The notes under the pieces: model-generated
The model's input: only the letters and a program-made list of their open reading frames with translations
The model's database searches: none
Told to the model about the DNA's origin: nothing
Shown here: positions 33,120-45,845 of the stretch, piece after piece
Position numbering within the stretch: the stretch's first letter is position 1
Layout of the letters: every line of letters begins with the position of its first letter
DNA from: Cryptomeria japonica
Lineage: Eukaryota; Streptophyta; Pinopsida; Cupressales; Cupressaceae
Assembly (NCBI RefSeq): GCF_030272615.1
Contig: NC_081412.1
Coordinates: 540,906,335-540,970,334, forward strand
Direction: 5' to 3'
Length of the DNA stretch: 64,000 bases
Program-made: the position numbers and the translations under genes

Positions 33120-34690
33120 TAGGCATATGTGAGGAAAATCCCTTTCAAGAGAAAAACCCCATAGTCTAGAGTAGACTGTTGTATTATTCACTAAATAATT
33201 TTTTTTCAATACACTTGTACAATAAGACTTCACAAGAGTATATCAAAGCTAGAGATGTAGAGGAATTTTGATATCTTAACAATATCTAGAAAAAATCTAC
33301 ACACAATCTCCATCTCAAGTATCTATTAATAGGATATATAATACATGAAATAGTAAAATACTAATTAAACAAACATGAGCTAAAACCACCCAAAGAGTGG
33401 TACTCAAACACGAAATCATACAACGAGTCGATAGGTTAAAAATCTCATATTTCTTCCACTTGGCATAAATTTGTTATAATCCACTCACCAAGTTGGGTAT
33501 TCTATTTTGGTTTCATTATCTCCATACAAAGATTACTTACGATGTGTTATAAAACACATCCTAAGTTGGTGAAATGTAAGTCCATCTTACAATTCTTTTA
33601 TGTATTCAACATGTTTTTATATTTCTGATGAAATTTTTTGATGACCATAAATTTTTTTATAGAAGGTTCATTGGATATGTTTTCTTCTAAATTATAGATC
33701 TCAAATATGTATATGCAATGATAACTAACCTTGGGGGTGCCAAACAACCTAGAATATTTATTTGGCCAAAACCTAGCTCTATACTCTAGAAATTAAGTTT
33801 TTCTATTTTATTACCCAAAAATTGAACTTTTTGTAATTTTATCAATAAGAGAAAGGTTGAGACACCTTTCCTAACATTCTCCCACTTCTCAAAAATATTG
33901 CAAGAGAAAAGAGATTCAACATTATAATCTAATTGTTAAATTCTAAGAGGTTCATAGATTTGTAGGACCACTTAATATTTTTATGTTTGTTGGCTTTGTT
34001 AGTGCACCTACAACATTCTAAAAAAGTGTCAAATATTTTCAACATCACCCTCCCATCCTCTACCATGCCCTTAAAATGGCACTACTTTGTCCTAACATGA
34101 AAGGTTGTTTTATTTTCCACACATATGGAACCCTAACTATCATAACGAACTGTAATGGCTCTTAATTATATTCCAACATCTAAATATAATATCTTAATCC
34201 TAATGGTTTCCTTACAAGTGTGAGTTTCTATCATGTACTGTAGTTCTATAGTGGATAAAATTATCATATCCTATTGCTTACTCATCCAATATATTCCATA
34301 AATCCACAAAAGTAGTGAAAATGTACCCATTAGTGTTTCTTTTTATTGTAAATATTGCTATCCTTATATAAATCTACAAATATAAATTTAATATGTTCCT
34401 TATGGCATAAATATGATAAAATTATTAATATTTAGAATTTCCTCACAAAAACTTGAGGATATTCTTCATTACATCCTAATATACTTGTCTAGGATTAACC
34501 ATAAATTTGCTTGTCCCATGGCTTGGGAAATGTCTAGCTTTATGTAGGTCAGAGTATACATAAAACTCTTGGTTGTAGTCTAGAATAATGTGATCTACTC
34601 ATATATTTCATCATCACTATTATGAGGTGACTTTAATCCTCTTATAATCAAACCACTAAAGTAATAAATTTATTTTTCATATAATTTCAA
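33120..34690 (-). mobile_element. Ty1/copia reverse transcriptase/RNase H fossil
   Basis: On the minus strand at about 34580-34470 the sequence reads VLYTLTYIKLDISQAMGQAN, matching the copia (M/L)YAxxCTRPDIxxAVG segment of the late RT region. Lower coordinates hold scattered RNase H-like pieces. A copia-LTR-like stretch at 33120-33250 may be the 3' LTR. The host sequence resumes for about 50 bp between the two insertions (36288-36337) and possibly after 38205. It is very old, with many breaks. Confidence 0.5.
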
Positions 34691-34705
34691 ACATACATGA
34701 AAGAT

Positions 34706-36270
34706 AGAGTGATAACATGTGAAAGATGGGGAGCGGGAGCATTCGAGAGGGTGCTAGGGTTTCAAGCATTGGTGGAGCAAGGAGTATAGTTGCAAGTGAG
34801 GAGGATGATGCTGCCAATGAAGATGATGTTGACCGGTCTGGGCAAGCTTTGTCCCTTTTTCTCGTGCTTTGTTTTTTTTTGCGGTCTCTTTTTTTTGCAT
34901 TTGGGTTTATTTTCCCTCGTTTTTTGTCAGTGGTGTTGTGGCTTGGCTTTTCTTGGGTGGATCTATTGTGGCCTATGTTTGGTCTTCTTTTCCCTTGTGC
35001 CCTTTTGTTCCTATTTGGTGTATTTGGTCTTCTGTTGTTTCTGGCTCCCTCCTCTGGTTCAACCGCGACTTTGCATTTTGGCCTTGGTTTGTCTTTGGTG
35101 GTTTTCTCTCGGGTGACTACCTTTTTGATCAGATTATTGCTGCAAATTTTCAAGGGCATAATCTAGCTACTTGTTCTCCCTATTTTTGGTTTTAGGGTCT
35201 TCCTATTTTTGTGGTTGTGCTTAGCTTTTCTGGTGCCCTTCTTGTTCTTGTTTCTCCTTTGCAAGATAGCGTTTCTTTGCCCTTGTTCCTTCTTTGTGTG
35301 ACTCCTATGGAGGGGAAGTCTTCTGCAAGCTAGAGGTGGGGATTATTTGTGTGTACTTGGATTGTATTTGGCTCCTTCTATTGTTTCTTCCTCATATGGA
35401 GGTCCTATTGAGGCAATGGCATTCCCTATGGAGGTGGTGACATGCCATGGGGAATAGGTTGGAAGCTATGTTTGGGAGGTTGATCTTATCTTTGGCTGCT
35501 TGGATGTGGGGAAGGTTTGGGTCTGGCTTCTCTATTTGGTGGTTTGTTCCTCTTCTACTCCTTTTTTGGTGGTATCATCTTCTATTGAGGTGGAGAGGAT
35601 ATTTTCTGGCAGGGTGGATCTCTTCCGTTTTGAGGTTGGCTACTTGGGTGCTAGGGAGGTTCACTTTTCATTGTTCTTTCTTTTGGATTCTTCCTCCACT
35701 TTCCCTTCTATGGTGGCAACTTCTTTTTTGGCTGAGGAGTTTTTCTTTGTTGGTGGGGTGGGATCCTATTGTTTGGGGGACTTTGTTGTTCTCTTCTTGA
35801 TGGTTATGGGAGCCATTCCAAGACCCTTGGTGCTAGCTTGGGGAGCCCACAAAAACCCCTTGTTGTTGCCTTTCATCTTGGCTCTTGATTTTTGGGAGGT
35901 GCAGGTGCTTTTTATTTCTTGGAAGGTTTTGGGAGCCCTTTCAAAACCAATTATTCTAGTGTATTTCTTATGTAATATATTTGTGTTACTAGAGATGAAT
36001 GTTATGGGAGCCTTGCAAAACCCTTTGTTAATGTGTATCTAGCATCTCTTGTTTGTTGGCTCAGGTAGTATGGGTCTCTCAGCTAGATCTTTGATGCCTA
36101 GATACTAATGAGTGGTTTTTGGTTGGTTGTTTGTAATCTTTAGTTCATCTTTTAGTAGAATTATGTTCTTGGGTTCTAAATTCTTGCTAAGTCTAGAGGG
36201 TTTTAGGTCCCTTCAAAACCCGTTGTATGGGGTTTCGGGTCCCCTCAAAATCTGTTTGAGCCCCACTAAA
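34706..36270 (+). mobile_element. 1.6-kb retroposon with long target-site duplication
   Basis: The insertion is flanked by AAACATACATGAAAGAT at 34689-34705 and 36271-36287 (15 bp firm, 17 bp including the A-run), and its right end is a short A-run after CCCCACTAAA. A long TSD next to an A-tail is the sign of LINE-type target-primed insertion. The inside is T/G-rich with no known protein. Toward the 3' end a motif near GGGAGCC(C/A)TTNCAAAACC repeats at 35808, 35930, 36006 and in the GGTCCCTTCAAAACCCG form at 36206. The open frames of 34726-36042 are low-complexity translations. It was inserted in a copia fossil. Confidence 0.7.
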
Positions 36271-36342
36271 AAACATACATGAAAGATTACAAATTGTTGT
36301 ACAAGTCTTGGGAAAATGCTTGATAATTAGGTTATTCATAAG

Positions 36343-38200
36343 TGTTAGAGTTATCTTTTATTAGATAACAATTATTTATTTAATTATTAGTCTCTTATAA
36401 TCTATACTTAAGCTAAACTTAGGAATATTATAATTCTTTAGGGTTTTCACCTTTAGGGTTTTGAGTATCCTTTTATAAGGATTATCTCTTTGTAATTTCA
36501 TAACAATTGTAATTATTGAATTGCATTCTTGTTGCACAATCAATATGAATCCTCTTTTCTGGATCTTTGAATTCTGGCCTCCATAGCTTTTTTGCTTCTC
36601 TCCTTCTGTGACAGGTTTGCATGCAGGTGATCTTTGGGAGTTGTAGAGTTGATTTTTCCTCAACTCCTATATGGTATCAGAGCTCTAGGTCTGCATGCCC
36701 CTGTTCTCTTCATGAGAGATTTTCGGCCTTGTTCTTCAGACCTGTGTATTCAGGGGTTTGTGCAGTTGCTTTTTTCCTTTTCTCAGGGTAGATAATTTTT
36801 TGGTACATTTTGGTGCCAAAAGGACCTCACGGTTGGATTTAGGAGGCCGATTCCATGAATTTTGATATAAAATTCAATATATTTTGGTGAAACTATACTC
36901 AGAGGCAAAAAACAATTGGTTTTTGGGTCGTATGACCTTCTGTACAGACGCAGGGCAATTTTTTATTTATGTTTTTGGGCAGTTTAATGACTTGCCCAGG
37001 CCAACGGGGTTAACGCAGACCACCAATGATCACTTAACCGTTGGGGCCGCTTTGGCGGTTACCACCGGTTTCCTAGGAGGACACCGCCCGACAGTTTTTT
37101 AAATTGCCGACTTCCACCGTAGGCGGTCAACACATTGCTTGACCGCTCGCTTCCAGGTCATCGCTAGGTCTATTGCCAGATTGCTACTCGCTGCTTTGCC
37201 CTCCACCTTCGCCTCCCTTGCACCAATCCCGTGTCGCCCAGGAGTCGCCGACCTATTTCCAACCTCCCTTGTCTTTTTCGGCGATTGAATTTTTTTTGCA
37301 GTCACCATTTCTTTTTCCGACGAGTTTTTCTAGGCAGATTGGTTTTTTGGCGGTGATGGCCATATGACATTCAAATTTGTGCTTATAGGCAGATGACGTC
37401 AACACTGTGTAGGTAGCCTTCAGGCCCGTTCTGGGCCCATTCAGAGCACCTTCAGTCTTTTAGCCATATCTTGGGCTCACGAAGGCATTTTTCGACAAAT
37501 ATTATATCGTCGAAAATATCTTTCCTAACTCTATCCAGATCCGGAGGTTTGAATTTTTTTGTTTTTGATGGTGTTTTTAGCTATCAAAGCCAGAGGCTCA
37601 GTTTTGCACTCCGGGAGACATAACTTGAGCATTTGAACTCCGTTTTTCAAAAACTATATCCTTGGAAAGCTTCATCTCTTTTTGGAGTAGAATTTTTTTC
37701 CCATGTGGTTTTCTCTATTTCTCCACCTTACAAAGACTCTTTTGTACTTGGGTACCTCATCAGGTCTAGTTGTCGGGACCCATTGTTACTTTCATGCATT
37801 TTGTTTACATGATTTTTTAGTCCTTAGTTGTGTTTTAGCTACTCCTTAAGTTCATCTTAAGGGGGGTGTTAGAGTTATCTTTTATTAGCGAATAATTATT
37901 TATTTAATTATTAGTCTATTATACTCTATGTACTTAAGATAAACTTAGGAATCTTATAATTCTTTAGGGTTTTCACCTTTAGGGTTTCAAGTATCCTTTT
38001 ATAAAGAATCTCTCTTTGTAATTTCATAACAATTGTAATTATTGAATTGAATTCTTGTTGCACAATCAATATGACTCTTTTCTGGATCTTTGAATTTTGG
38101 CCTCCATAGCTTTTTTTCTTCTCTCCTTTTGTGACAGGTTTGCATGCGGGTGATCTTTGGGAGCTGTAGAGTTGATTTTTCCTCAAATCCTATATATATA
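36343..38200 (+). mobile_element. short non-autonomous LTR element (copia-type primer site, no coding)
   Basis: 5' LTR 36343-36670 and 3' LTR about 37867-38195 both begin TGTTAGAGTTATCTTTTATT and are about 93% alike by eye, so the insertion is moderately old. A primer site TGGTATCAGAGC (initiator Met-tRNA type) lies at 36672-36683, and a polypurine tract TTAAGGGGGG just before 37867. Possible 5-bp duplications ATAAG lie at 36338-36342 and 38201-38205. The 1.18-kb inside holds no gag or pol, so it must have used the enzymes of a copia partner. It looks structurally whole for a non-coding element. Confidence 0.85.
36672..36683 (+). other. primer-binding site of the short LTR element
   Basis: TGGTATCAGAGC, complementary to the 3' end of plant initiator methionine tRNA; the usual copia primer site, one base after the 5' LTR. 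Confidence 0.85.
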
Positions 38201-38205
38201 ATAAG

Positions 38206-38459
38206 GAAGGCAAGTGTGCTACCTCAAATTTAGAACAATATTAAAATATTTCATGATATAAAATTCTTATTCTATATCTAGTTGCACTTCCATTAGGGCA
38301 AAAAATGATGCAAAATAAACCATAAAAGAATAACAAAAATCTCTTACAACAACCTCTTGATATCATGGATGTGCTTGGAGCAAGATTTAATGATGGGGAG
38401 GATGAATACAATTGCAAAAGAATTTTGGTAGCATAACCTTGTTTTATCCCTCTTATGTA
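38206..38459. other. possible copia leader relic
   Basis: The minus strand at about 38358-38371 reads ATGATATCAAGAGG, close to the copia primer site TGGTATCAGAGC, so this may be the leader of an old minus-strand copia element whose LTR is the repeat that follows. The evidence is weak. Confidence 0.3.
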
Positions 38460-38940
38460 TGGCAAGAGAAATGAGAGATTTATAGATTTGATGAGGATAA
38501 TTGAAGGATTGACAAGTGTTTCAGAATAGATGGCTAGAATTGGATGAGAAAAATTATAAATTTAAATTTGAGAGGGAGGAAAAATTAAATGGTAGTAGTT
38601 GGAGTATGTAGGGTTGAGATTATTGGATCAAGTAAATGGTTGGGATTAAATGTTAATTTAGATTTAGACAAAAGGTAGTTGGAAACGGGTTGCTAGGATT
38701 TAAGATTGATTCCATTTAATATTTAATGGTTTGTATTTATTTTAATTTTTAATTATAAATGACACATAATTGTTTTATTAGGGGGGCCTTATATTAGTAT
38801 TTGAGGCTTTATGCTAATTTATCAAATAATTATATTTCTAATTATCTAATGGAAATAGATGTAAGATATTACATTAATTATTTGATGATAGAGAGAATAT
38901 TATAGAATAAATTTAAATTAATTAAATAAATATCGTTGCC
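38460..38940. repeat. dispersed repeat, copy 1 (LTR-like)
   Basis: It aligns in the same orientation with 52665-53215. Shared pieces include TTTATAGATTTGATGAGGAT (38477 and 52680), AGAGGGAGGA (38569 and 52770), TTTAAGATTGA then CCATT (38698 and 52928) and GTATTTATTTTAATT (38733 and 52961). The copies have diverged and no coding is present. It is probably an LTR of an old family. Confidence 0.6.
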
Positions 38941-38954
38941 AATGTCATCTTTGC

Positions 38955-39490
38955 CTTGGTGCACAATGGGAAATTTCAAGAAGGGTATAGACATCCATTG
39001 AAGCATTATTTAAAGCAATCTTTTGTCAAATGTTGAAGCTACTCCAGTAGGCATGTATGCAAGATTTGAAAGCACATACAAAGCCCACAAATAATTTGTG
39101 GTCTCATGTAATGTGATGGTAGAAAAGTGATTATGTAGATATACTTTCAAAAGTTGGAATCACACATAATGTATATGTACTGTATGACAAAATGCTTTCA
39201 CAATGAGGGAGTGTAGAACGGGCATTCAAATTGCTTGATGGAATCCCTCAAAGAAGTGTGGAAATGTATGCAGGGCTTATGAAATGTTTGTCAGAGTGTC
39301 CTAAAGAGATGTCATTGAAAGGGATGTGATGATTGCAATATCTATAGAAACTAGATGTGTTGAAAAGGGGATATGCTCGAATTGTCTCTTAGAGAAATGT
39401 GGTCTCATGGACTTTTGTATTGTAACTGAATATGGAAGCATAGATCATGAAAATGAATGGTTTGACATAATTTCTTATGTGGATGTCATT
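38955..39490 (+). pseudogene. PPR protein relic A
   Basis: On the plus strand, frames give NFKKGIDIH, then SNLLSNVEATPVGMYARFES, and after frame changes fragments like ERDVMIAIS and EKCGLMDF. These are the remains of the GxxIHxxIIxxxxxxDxxVxxxLxxMYAKxG pattern of plant PLS-type pentatricopeptide-repeat proteins, which bind organelle RNA. Several stops and shifts are present; it is not functional. Confidence 0.55.
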
Positions 39491-40487
39491 ATATGAATAA
39501 GAGGGTTGTAAGATGTTTACAAATAGTTTTGTTGAAAATGCTTAATCAAATAGACTTCAAAGATAATGTTTATGACTTCTATTATCATTCTCTTTTGTCT
39601 GCACCTAATGAATAGCATTGGATCAATCAATTGCTAGACATTTTTGTTGGAAATGCATCAACAATGTGGAATCGTTGAAGAAATTTAAAATTTTTTTGAT
39701 TGCAAGGAACTTTTGAAACAATCAAAAGAATTTAAGACAAATCACATGTAGAATGTGGTAATTAGAAAGAGAATTGTTTGGCAAAGTGCCTTTAAGATTT
39801 TATTGAGGGATGAAATGAAGGGCATGATTTTATTAAAAGACAAAAAAAAATTTCACATTGAAGGCCAAGAGTTTTATTATTTATTATTTGTAAAAGGGAA
39901 GTTGAATAGTTTTTAGGGGTAGTTGGGCAGTTCGTTTTCAGTTTGTAACTGAATCTGAATTGCCTGAATTTATTGTTGCTCCCTTGTTTTATAAAAGGGA
40001 AACCAGGGTTGTGTGTTAGGGGGCAGAATGATAAATTACTTAAAATAGGATTGGGATTATGTATGTATTCTTGAGGCAAGTGTCAATCAAATTTCTTATT
40101 ATTTTGATCTCCAATTTGTGTAACTGATCATATGATTTCTAGTATCAAGTATATTTGGGATTTGTCATTACATTTTTCATGTAATTGTATTGTTTTATTC
40201 TTTGCTCTTCTTAAGAAGAGGTTAAATGTGCTTTGAGTAAACGATTTTGGTTAAATGAATTGGATCAAGAAGTAGAAGCTTGTGGTTGCAAACGAGGGTT
40301 TGTTAATGCAATCCATCAACACAAGAGACAACCCACTGATTTGATGTTAATTGCTGAAGGAGTTCACTCTTAGTTTTAGATATTTGACTCTATACCCAAA
40401 GATAGGCACTGGTTTGATGCAATTCCAACCATCATTTAAATTAAAATATTTTTATTCTTTTTTGTAGGATTAAGTGTAAGAGTTAGT
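39491..40487. other. spacer with a possible LTR remnant
   Basis: No gene was recognised. Around 39860-40130 the sequence has a TTTTATAAAAGGG TATA-like box followed by GGGTTGTGTGTTAGGGGGC and a polyadenylation-rich stretch, the look of an LTR U3/R region, but the ends were not found. Confidence 0.35.
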
Positions 40488-41125
40488 TTTTTGGTATGTG
40501 CAGGATCATGGTGGGCCAATCAGGTCCTTAAGTGACAATAAAAACCAGAAAAACAGAGTTAGGCTACTTGACGTAAAAATTTGAACAAGTTACCAACATT
40601 ATTTCAAAAATATGTAAGAATAGAATCTATAGCAACTTGAATGCATTTTATAAGCTACTAGTTGTTTTCTAAAGAAAAAAACTATTTGACAAAAAAATGA
40701 AATTTCAGTGCAGTAGTACTCAAATTTTAGGAAAAAGATAAGAAACAGGTGTTTGTCTAACCACCCTAGCCACAATAAAATCATAATATTTTTTATAAGA
40801 TTTCAGATATAAGTAGAAGACTCATGTATAGATGTGACACACATTTTTAAAAATTTTTTTAAATAAATAATAAATTATGATTTTTTTACTACAACTTTTA
40901 AAAAATATAAAATCTTGTATGTTTGACCACCATAACTTGGTTAGAACTTTATGAAATTCAATTTTTTTTTAATAGTATACGAAGCATAGAATGTGATGCA
41001 TATTTCGGATTAAAAAAATGTGATACTGTTTGAAAGTTATAGATATTTTTCAATCAGCCTATCAATCAAGACTTTAGTTAGAATATTGCCACTTTTTGGC
41101 CTCTCATGATCCTGCACACACCCTT
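40488..41125. mobile_element. TIR DNA element of unknown superfamily, about 640 bp
   Basis: The left end reads GGTATGTGCAGGATCATGGT at about 40492. The right end read inward is GGTGTGTGCAGGATCATGAG, giving inverted ends of about 25 bp with shared GTGCAGGATCATG and GGCC. The interior is AT-rich without coding. A target duplication is not certain (TTAGTTTT lies near both ends at slightly different distances). A related end lies at 57947. Confidence 0.6.
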
Positions 41126-42084
41126 CTTTTTAGTTTTATATTCCACCTCATGTCCATACATAAAAAAGAATAAGAGGATATTGAATGAAGGTTTCATCAA
41201 ACAAACCCTTGAAATTGTATGAGGTATAATATGCTTGACACATCATTGCTAAGTTTTGAAAAATTGAAGATGATATTGATAGTACACCTGCCAAGGCATA
41301 GAAGAGAATGAAGAGTAGAAGACACCAACCCTTAGGTTGAATCTTTTTCATTGGCCAGATCACTTGTGAAGCTCGATAATAGAATTTAGAATACTCTTAG
41401 GGTTTTACAATCTGTTGATTTGGGAACCAACACATTACTCAATTTTCATGGAATTGATCAATAATTAAAACTAAAAATAAAATTTTATGAAATGGAAAGA
41501 AAGGATAAATATTTAGTTTTATGTGTATCTTGATGATATTTGACTATAAATTATAACTTAATGATTCAAAATATTCTATCTATTTCAAGGGATGTGTCCC
41601 TTAGATTATATTACTTCTCTTAGTGGTGTCTCTTCATCTAAGAGCTCTGTAACCCATTTATAGTGGTTTGTAGTTGGATCCCATTGCTATTTTGGCTTTG
41701 AATAATTCCTTGCTAACATCATCCCCCTCTTTCAAAAATTTGTCTTGTTGTCAAGGTAACTCTATGCTAGATATGCTACTATAATTTATTTGTATATTTC
41801 TTTTAGATTAGAAAAAGTGTTATCCCAATGTACTTTGGCCTATTGAAGTAGTTGATTGTACACAATAATATGTTTTAGTAGGAATTATGCTTCTAATAGT
41901 TTGGTGGAGATCTAGATTTGTTGGGTCATATTTGTGCATCCTTTGATAACCTAAAAATATGTGCCAACTTGAGACTAACCACCTCACTAAGCTATTGAAA
42001 CTAATGTCTTGTTTTAAATATCTCTTTGATTTGATTTATTCTACAATTTTGCATGTAATGCTTCTATTTGAGATTTTGTCTACC
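41126..42084. other. spacer with possible minus-strand LTR
   Basis: On the minus strand at 41745-41720 a purine run GAAAGAGGGGGATGATG precedes TGTTAGCAAGG, suggesting a polypurine tract and the start of an LTR running down to about 41410. No matching second LTR was found. Short open frames show no domain. Confidence 0.35.
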
Positions 42085-42089
42085 CATCT

Positions 42090-42462
42090 TCTTGCAAGGT
42101 GTGCACCCTTGGTCTCCTTGTGCTGTGCAGCGCAACGCTTGAGTTTGTGACATGGCTTAATCGCCTCTTGTGGATTTTATAAGTCTAGTGGTTGTATCGA
42201 GCATTAACAGGTCGATCTTTTGGTGCAATGATAACCGCACTTGTAACAAGTGGTATTAGAGCTTGGTCACAGGTTTAAACCGCTCGCTTGTGCTGGGGGG
42301 ATATTGTTGCAAGGTGTGCACCCTTGGTCTCCTTGTGCTGTGCAACACAAAACTCAAGTTTGTGACATGTCTTAACCACCTCCTATGGATTCTATAAGTC
42401 TAGTGGTGGTATCAAACATTAAAAGGTCTTCTTTTGGTGCAACAACAACCGCACTTGTAACA
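42090..42462 (+). mobile_element. TRIM (miniature LTR element), 373 bp
   Basis: Two direct repeats, 42090-42249 and 42305-42462 (160 and 158 bp), share TTGCAAGGTGTGCACCCTTG at the start and CGCACTTGTAACA at the end. They enclose only 55 bp, holding a primer site TGGTATTAGAGC (42252-42263) and a polypurine run GGGGGG before the second repeat. The whole is flanked by the 5-bp duplication CATCT (42085-42089 and 42463-42467). It has no coding capacity. The repeats differ at roughly one base in eight, mostly G/C to A/T, so it is old. Confidence 0.9.
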
Positions 42463-42467
42463 CATCT

Positions 42468-43845
42468 ATGTCTATAATTTCATCATTGAATGTTGGTGCT
42501 TGAAGGATATGTTCCTCTATTTGGTCCATCTTCCTTTGATCTTTGTTGTAATTGTAGGCCATTGGAGGTAAAATTTGTATAAGGTGTTGATATCATTTTC
42601 TCTATTTTTTAGTTTATTGATGTGAGCCTCTAATTAAGAGTGGAAAGTCACATATTTCTTCCTCTCATCATCCATTTAGGTATTTTTTCTTGTATGACGA
42701 TGTTCTAACTCATGTTGGTCATTTACAATTTTGTATCTTGAAGTACTTCATCCAATAGTAGTTCAACTTGTGCTGAAAGGAGTAGAGACATGTTCCCTTG
42801 TACAAAACTACCTACAATAATAAATTCCCAAACTAACAAACCTAATTTATTTATTTAACAATATAACTACTAAAATATAACTACAATTTAATATTCTTCA
42901 AAATTCCACCCTTATTACATTAATTTGAACAAAGGATAAAATATTACAAGGGTTGATCACAACAACCCTTTTGGGCAATTTGATGAAGTGCCTTAACAAA
43001 TCCTCCTTGGTCACCCAAGAGACATCGAATTGACTGCAAGCATGGATATCATAACTATAAAACCTTCAACAATCTACACAACACGAGAGGACATTAATTG
43101 TTCCAAATAGGTCTCCTTGCACAATGAGACACCTTTCCTCTAAAATTCCACATTTCCATTGAGTGTGTCTATTGCCTCCTCTAGTGCTACACATGAGACA
43201 CCTTTCTTTCAAAAGGGCACATCTCCTCTAAGTGACTTTAAGGTCTCCCACAATACTATGAAAACAATCCCTCCTAGATGATGTATAAAAAATGAAGTAA
43301 AAAGCGAATACACCAAGTGTCCCACAAGAAAACTATCCCCCCCTTGCTTGTTGATGGGACATTTATCATGTCAAGTCCCTGAGTTTCTTCAAGAATACAA
43401 ATGTGGTGTTTCTCATGTAATGAATCATCCTTGAGAGAGAACCTAGCTTAGGATGATAGATGTCCTCTTGTCTCCATTGCTTCCAAACTCCAATATGACC
43501 TTGTTACTCTTTAACTATCATATGTAACATTAAAATATTTGAAGTTCCTCTTAGGTGTAACATAGATTGCAAGGGTACAAACATAATATGCAGCCATGCA
43601 AATAATAGGTGTCCAACTCAGTAAAAAATTCACAATTATTTCCTTTAAAATTTTTAATCCCTTTAATTCCATCTAATTTAAATATTTACTCGCCTTATAT
43701 CTCCAAAGAAAAATAAACCGCACACATTTTACAATATTTTAATCTATTAAGCTTTCATACACCCTTTCCTCAAAATTTCTTTCAAACAATTTTGAGAAAT
43801 AAATAAAACCTAACAATATAAATGGCATGTCCTATACAATTTTCA
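42468..43845. other. spacer, nothing recognised
   Basis: Moderately AT-rich and possibly part of an old LTR element on the minus strand. No protein motif is strong enough to report. Confidence 0.5.
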
Positions 43846-43849
43846 AGTG

Positions 43850-43985
43850 ACTTCCTCCCTTATCCCTCTCTCCTATAGAAATCTTAACTTACCAATATAT
43901 GTCTCTTTCTCTCGTTCTCTATCTTACTCTATCCCTCTATTTCTCTCCATTTACTTTTCTTTATATATCAATTTCTCTTTTCTAG

Positions 43986-44058
<73 letters not shown>

Positions 44059-44145
44059 CTACTTTTCTCTATCTCTCTTTCCCTTTATATCTCATTTGTC
44101 TCTTTCTAATACTTTATCTCTCTTTCTATGTTCCCCTCTCTATGT
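43850..44145. repeat. CT-rich tract
   Basis: A pure (TC)n core at 43988-44056 in degenerate CTCTATC, TTCTCTC words. The pyrimidine strand is plus. Confidence 0.95.
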
Positions 44146-44790
<645 letters not shown>

Positions 44791-45179
44791 AAGGTTTTGT
44801 TTTGATCATCTTTGGATCCTTGTAAGTAGATTCATAATTGATTTGAAAATATCACTTCTCCATTGAGACCTTTGTTGCACAGACAATATCATTTCTTATA
44901 TGACCTATCAATTGACCTCATGTATTGTACAAACATATATAAAAAATTAACCAAAAAATTTCCTTATTGACATTCCACATGCCTTTAATTTACCCATTAC
45001 ACACCAAAATACGATTGCTAGTAATAAAGATCAATACAATCTCACCAAAACAATATTGTCAAATTACAAACATATAAATATTTTAATATGCAACACCTTC
45101 TCCCTCTTCTATTTAATAGACTTCGAGTTGCATGCCATTTCTGCACTGAGGGCCACCCTTAAAGAGCACACACTAAGCT
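44791..45179. other. spacer, nothing recognised
   Basis: AT-rich sequence before PPR relic B. Confidence 0.5.
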
Positions 45180-45845
45180 GACAGAATGCTTGGGTGGCTC
45201 TTGTGGGCTCCATTCAATCATCTGCATCTGTTTCCGTTTTCTGTTCTCCTGAGCAGTTCCGTAATTGCGGGCATAAGCCCAATGAAATTCTAACCCATCT
45301 ACTTTTCCTGTGTTGTAGTACTTCACGAGGCCCATGCTACAATGGGAGCTTCTGATAATGGTGTCAAAGCAAAATGGATTTGTTGAAAGGGTTTCAGAAA
45401 CTTCCAAGAAAATTCAATTGGCAGGTGTAAAGCCACGGTCTGTAACCTTTGCCAGCACCCTCGCTGCCTATGCCAACACAGAAGATTTCCACCAGGGTAT
45501 GGACATCCATCAAAGCTTCAAAGAATGGACTATTTTTCAGATTTTATAGTTGAAACACTCTGGTATACATGTTTACAAAGTGTGGAATCATAAGCAAAGC
45601 GCGTGAACTGTGTGACAAGAGATGTCATTCCATAGAACTGAATGATTGCAGGATATCCTTTGGTTTAATGAAAGCACTCCGGAACACATTCTAATATTGT
45701 AAGCTTTGCTTGTGTGTATTTCCATGCAGCCATGCGGGTTTAATGAATGAGGACTATACAGAATTCAATCACATGATTAACCCTTTGCATGATTTGTTTA
45801 CTTCAGACCCAAATCCATTAGAAACCGCAATAAAATGCTTCCATA
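45180..45845 (+). pseudogene. PPR protein relic B
   Basis: On the plus strand, 45361-45530 encodes KQNGFVERVSETSKKIQLAG, then VTFASTLAAYANTEDFHQGM and DIHQS, close to the NGFVERALETFKQMQLAGVKPxSxTFASILxACA pattern. At about 45570-45640 another frame gives MFTKCGIISKARELCDK, and at 45730-45780 CSHAGLMNEDYTEFNHMI, the segment near the C-terminal E motif. The order is right but frames shift at least twice. The tract is homologous to 51610-52440 on the opposite strand. Confidence 0.7.

Noticed and set aside
34726-36042. Hydrophobic open frames on the plus strand that look like membrane proteins
   Set aside because: They come from T/G-rich retroposon DNA, with several frames open in parallel and no family match; a Phe/Leu/Trp-rich look is expected from TTT and TGG codons.
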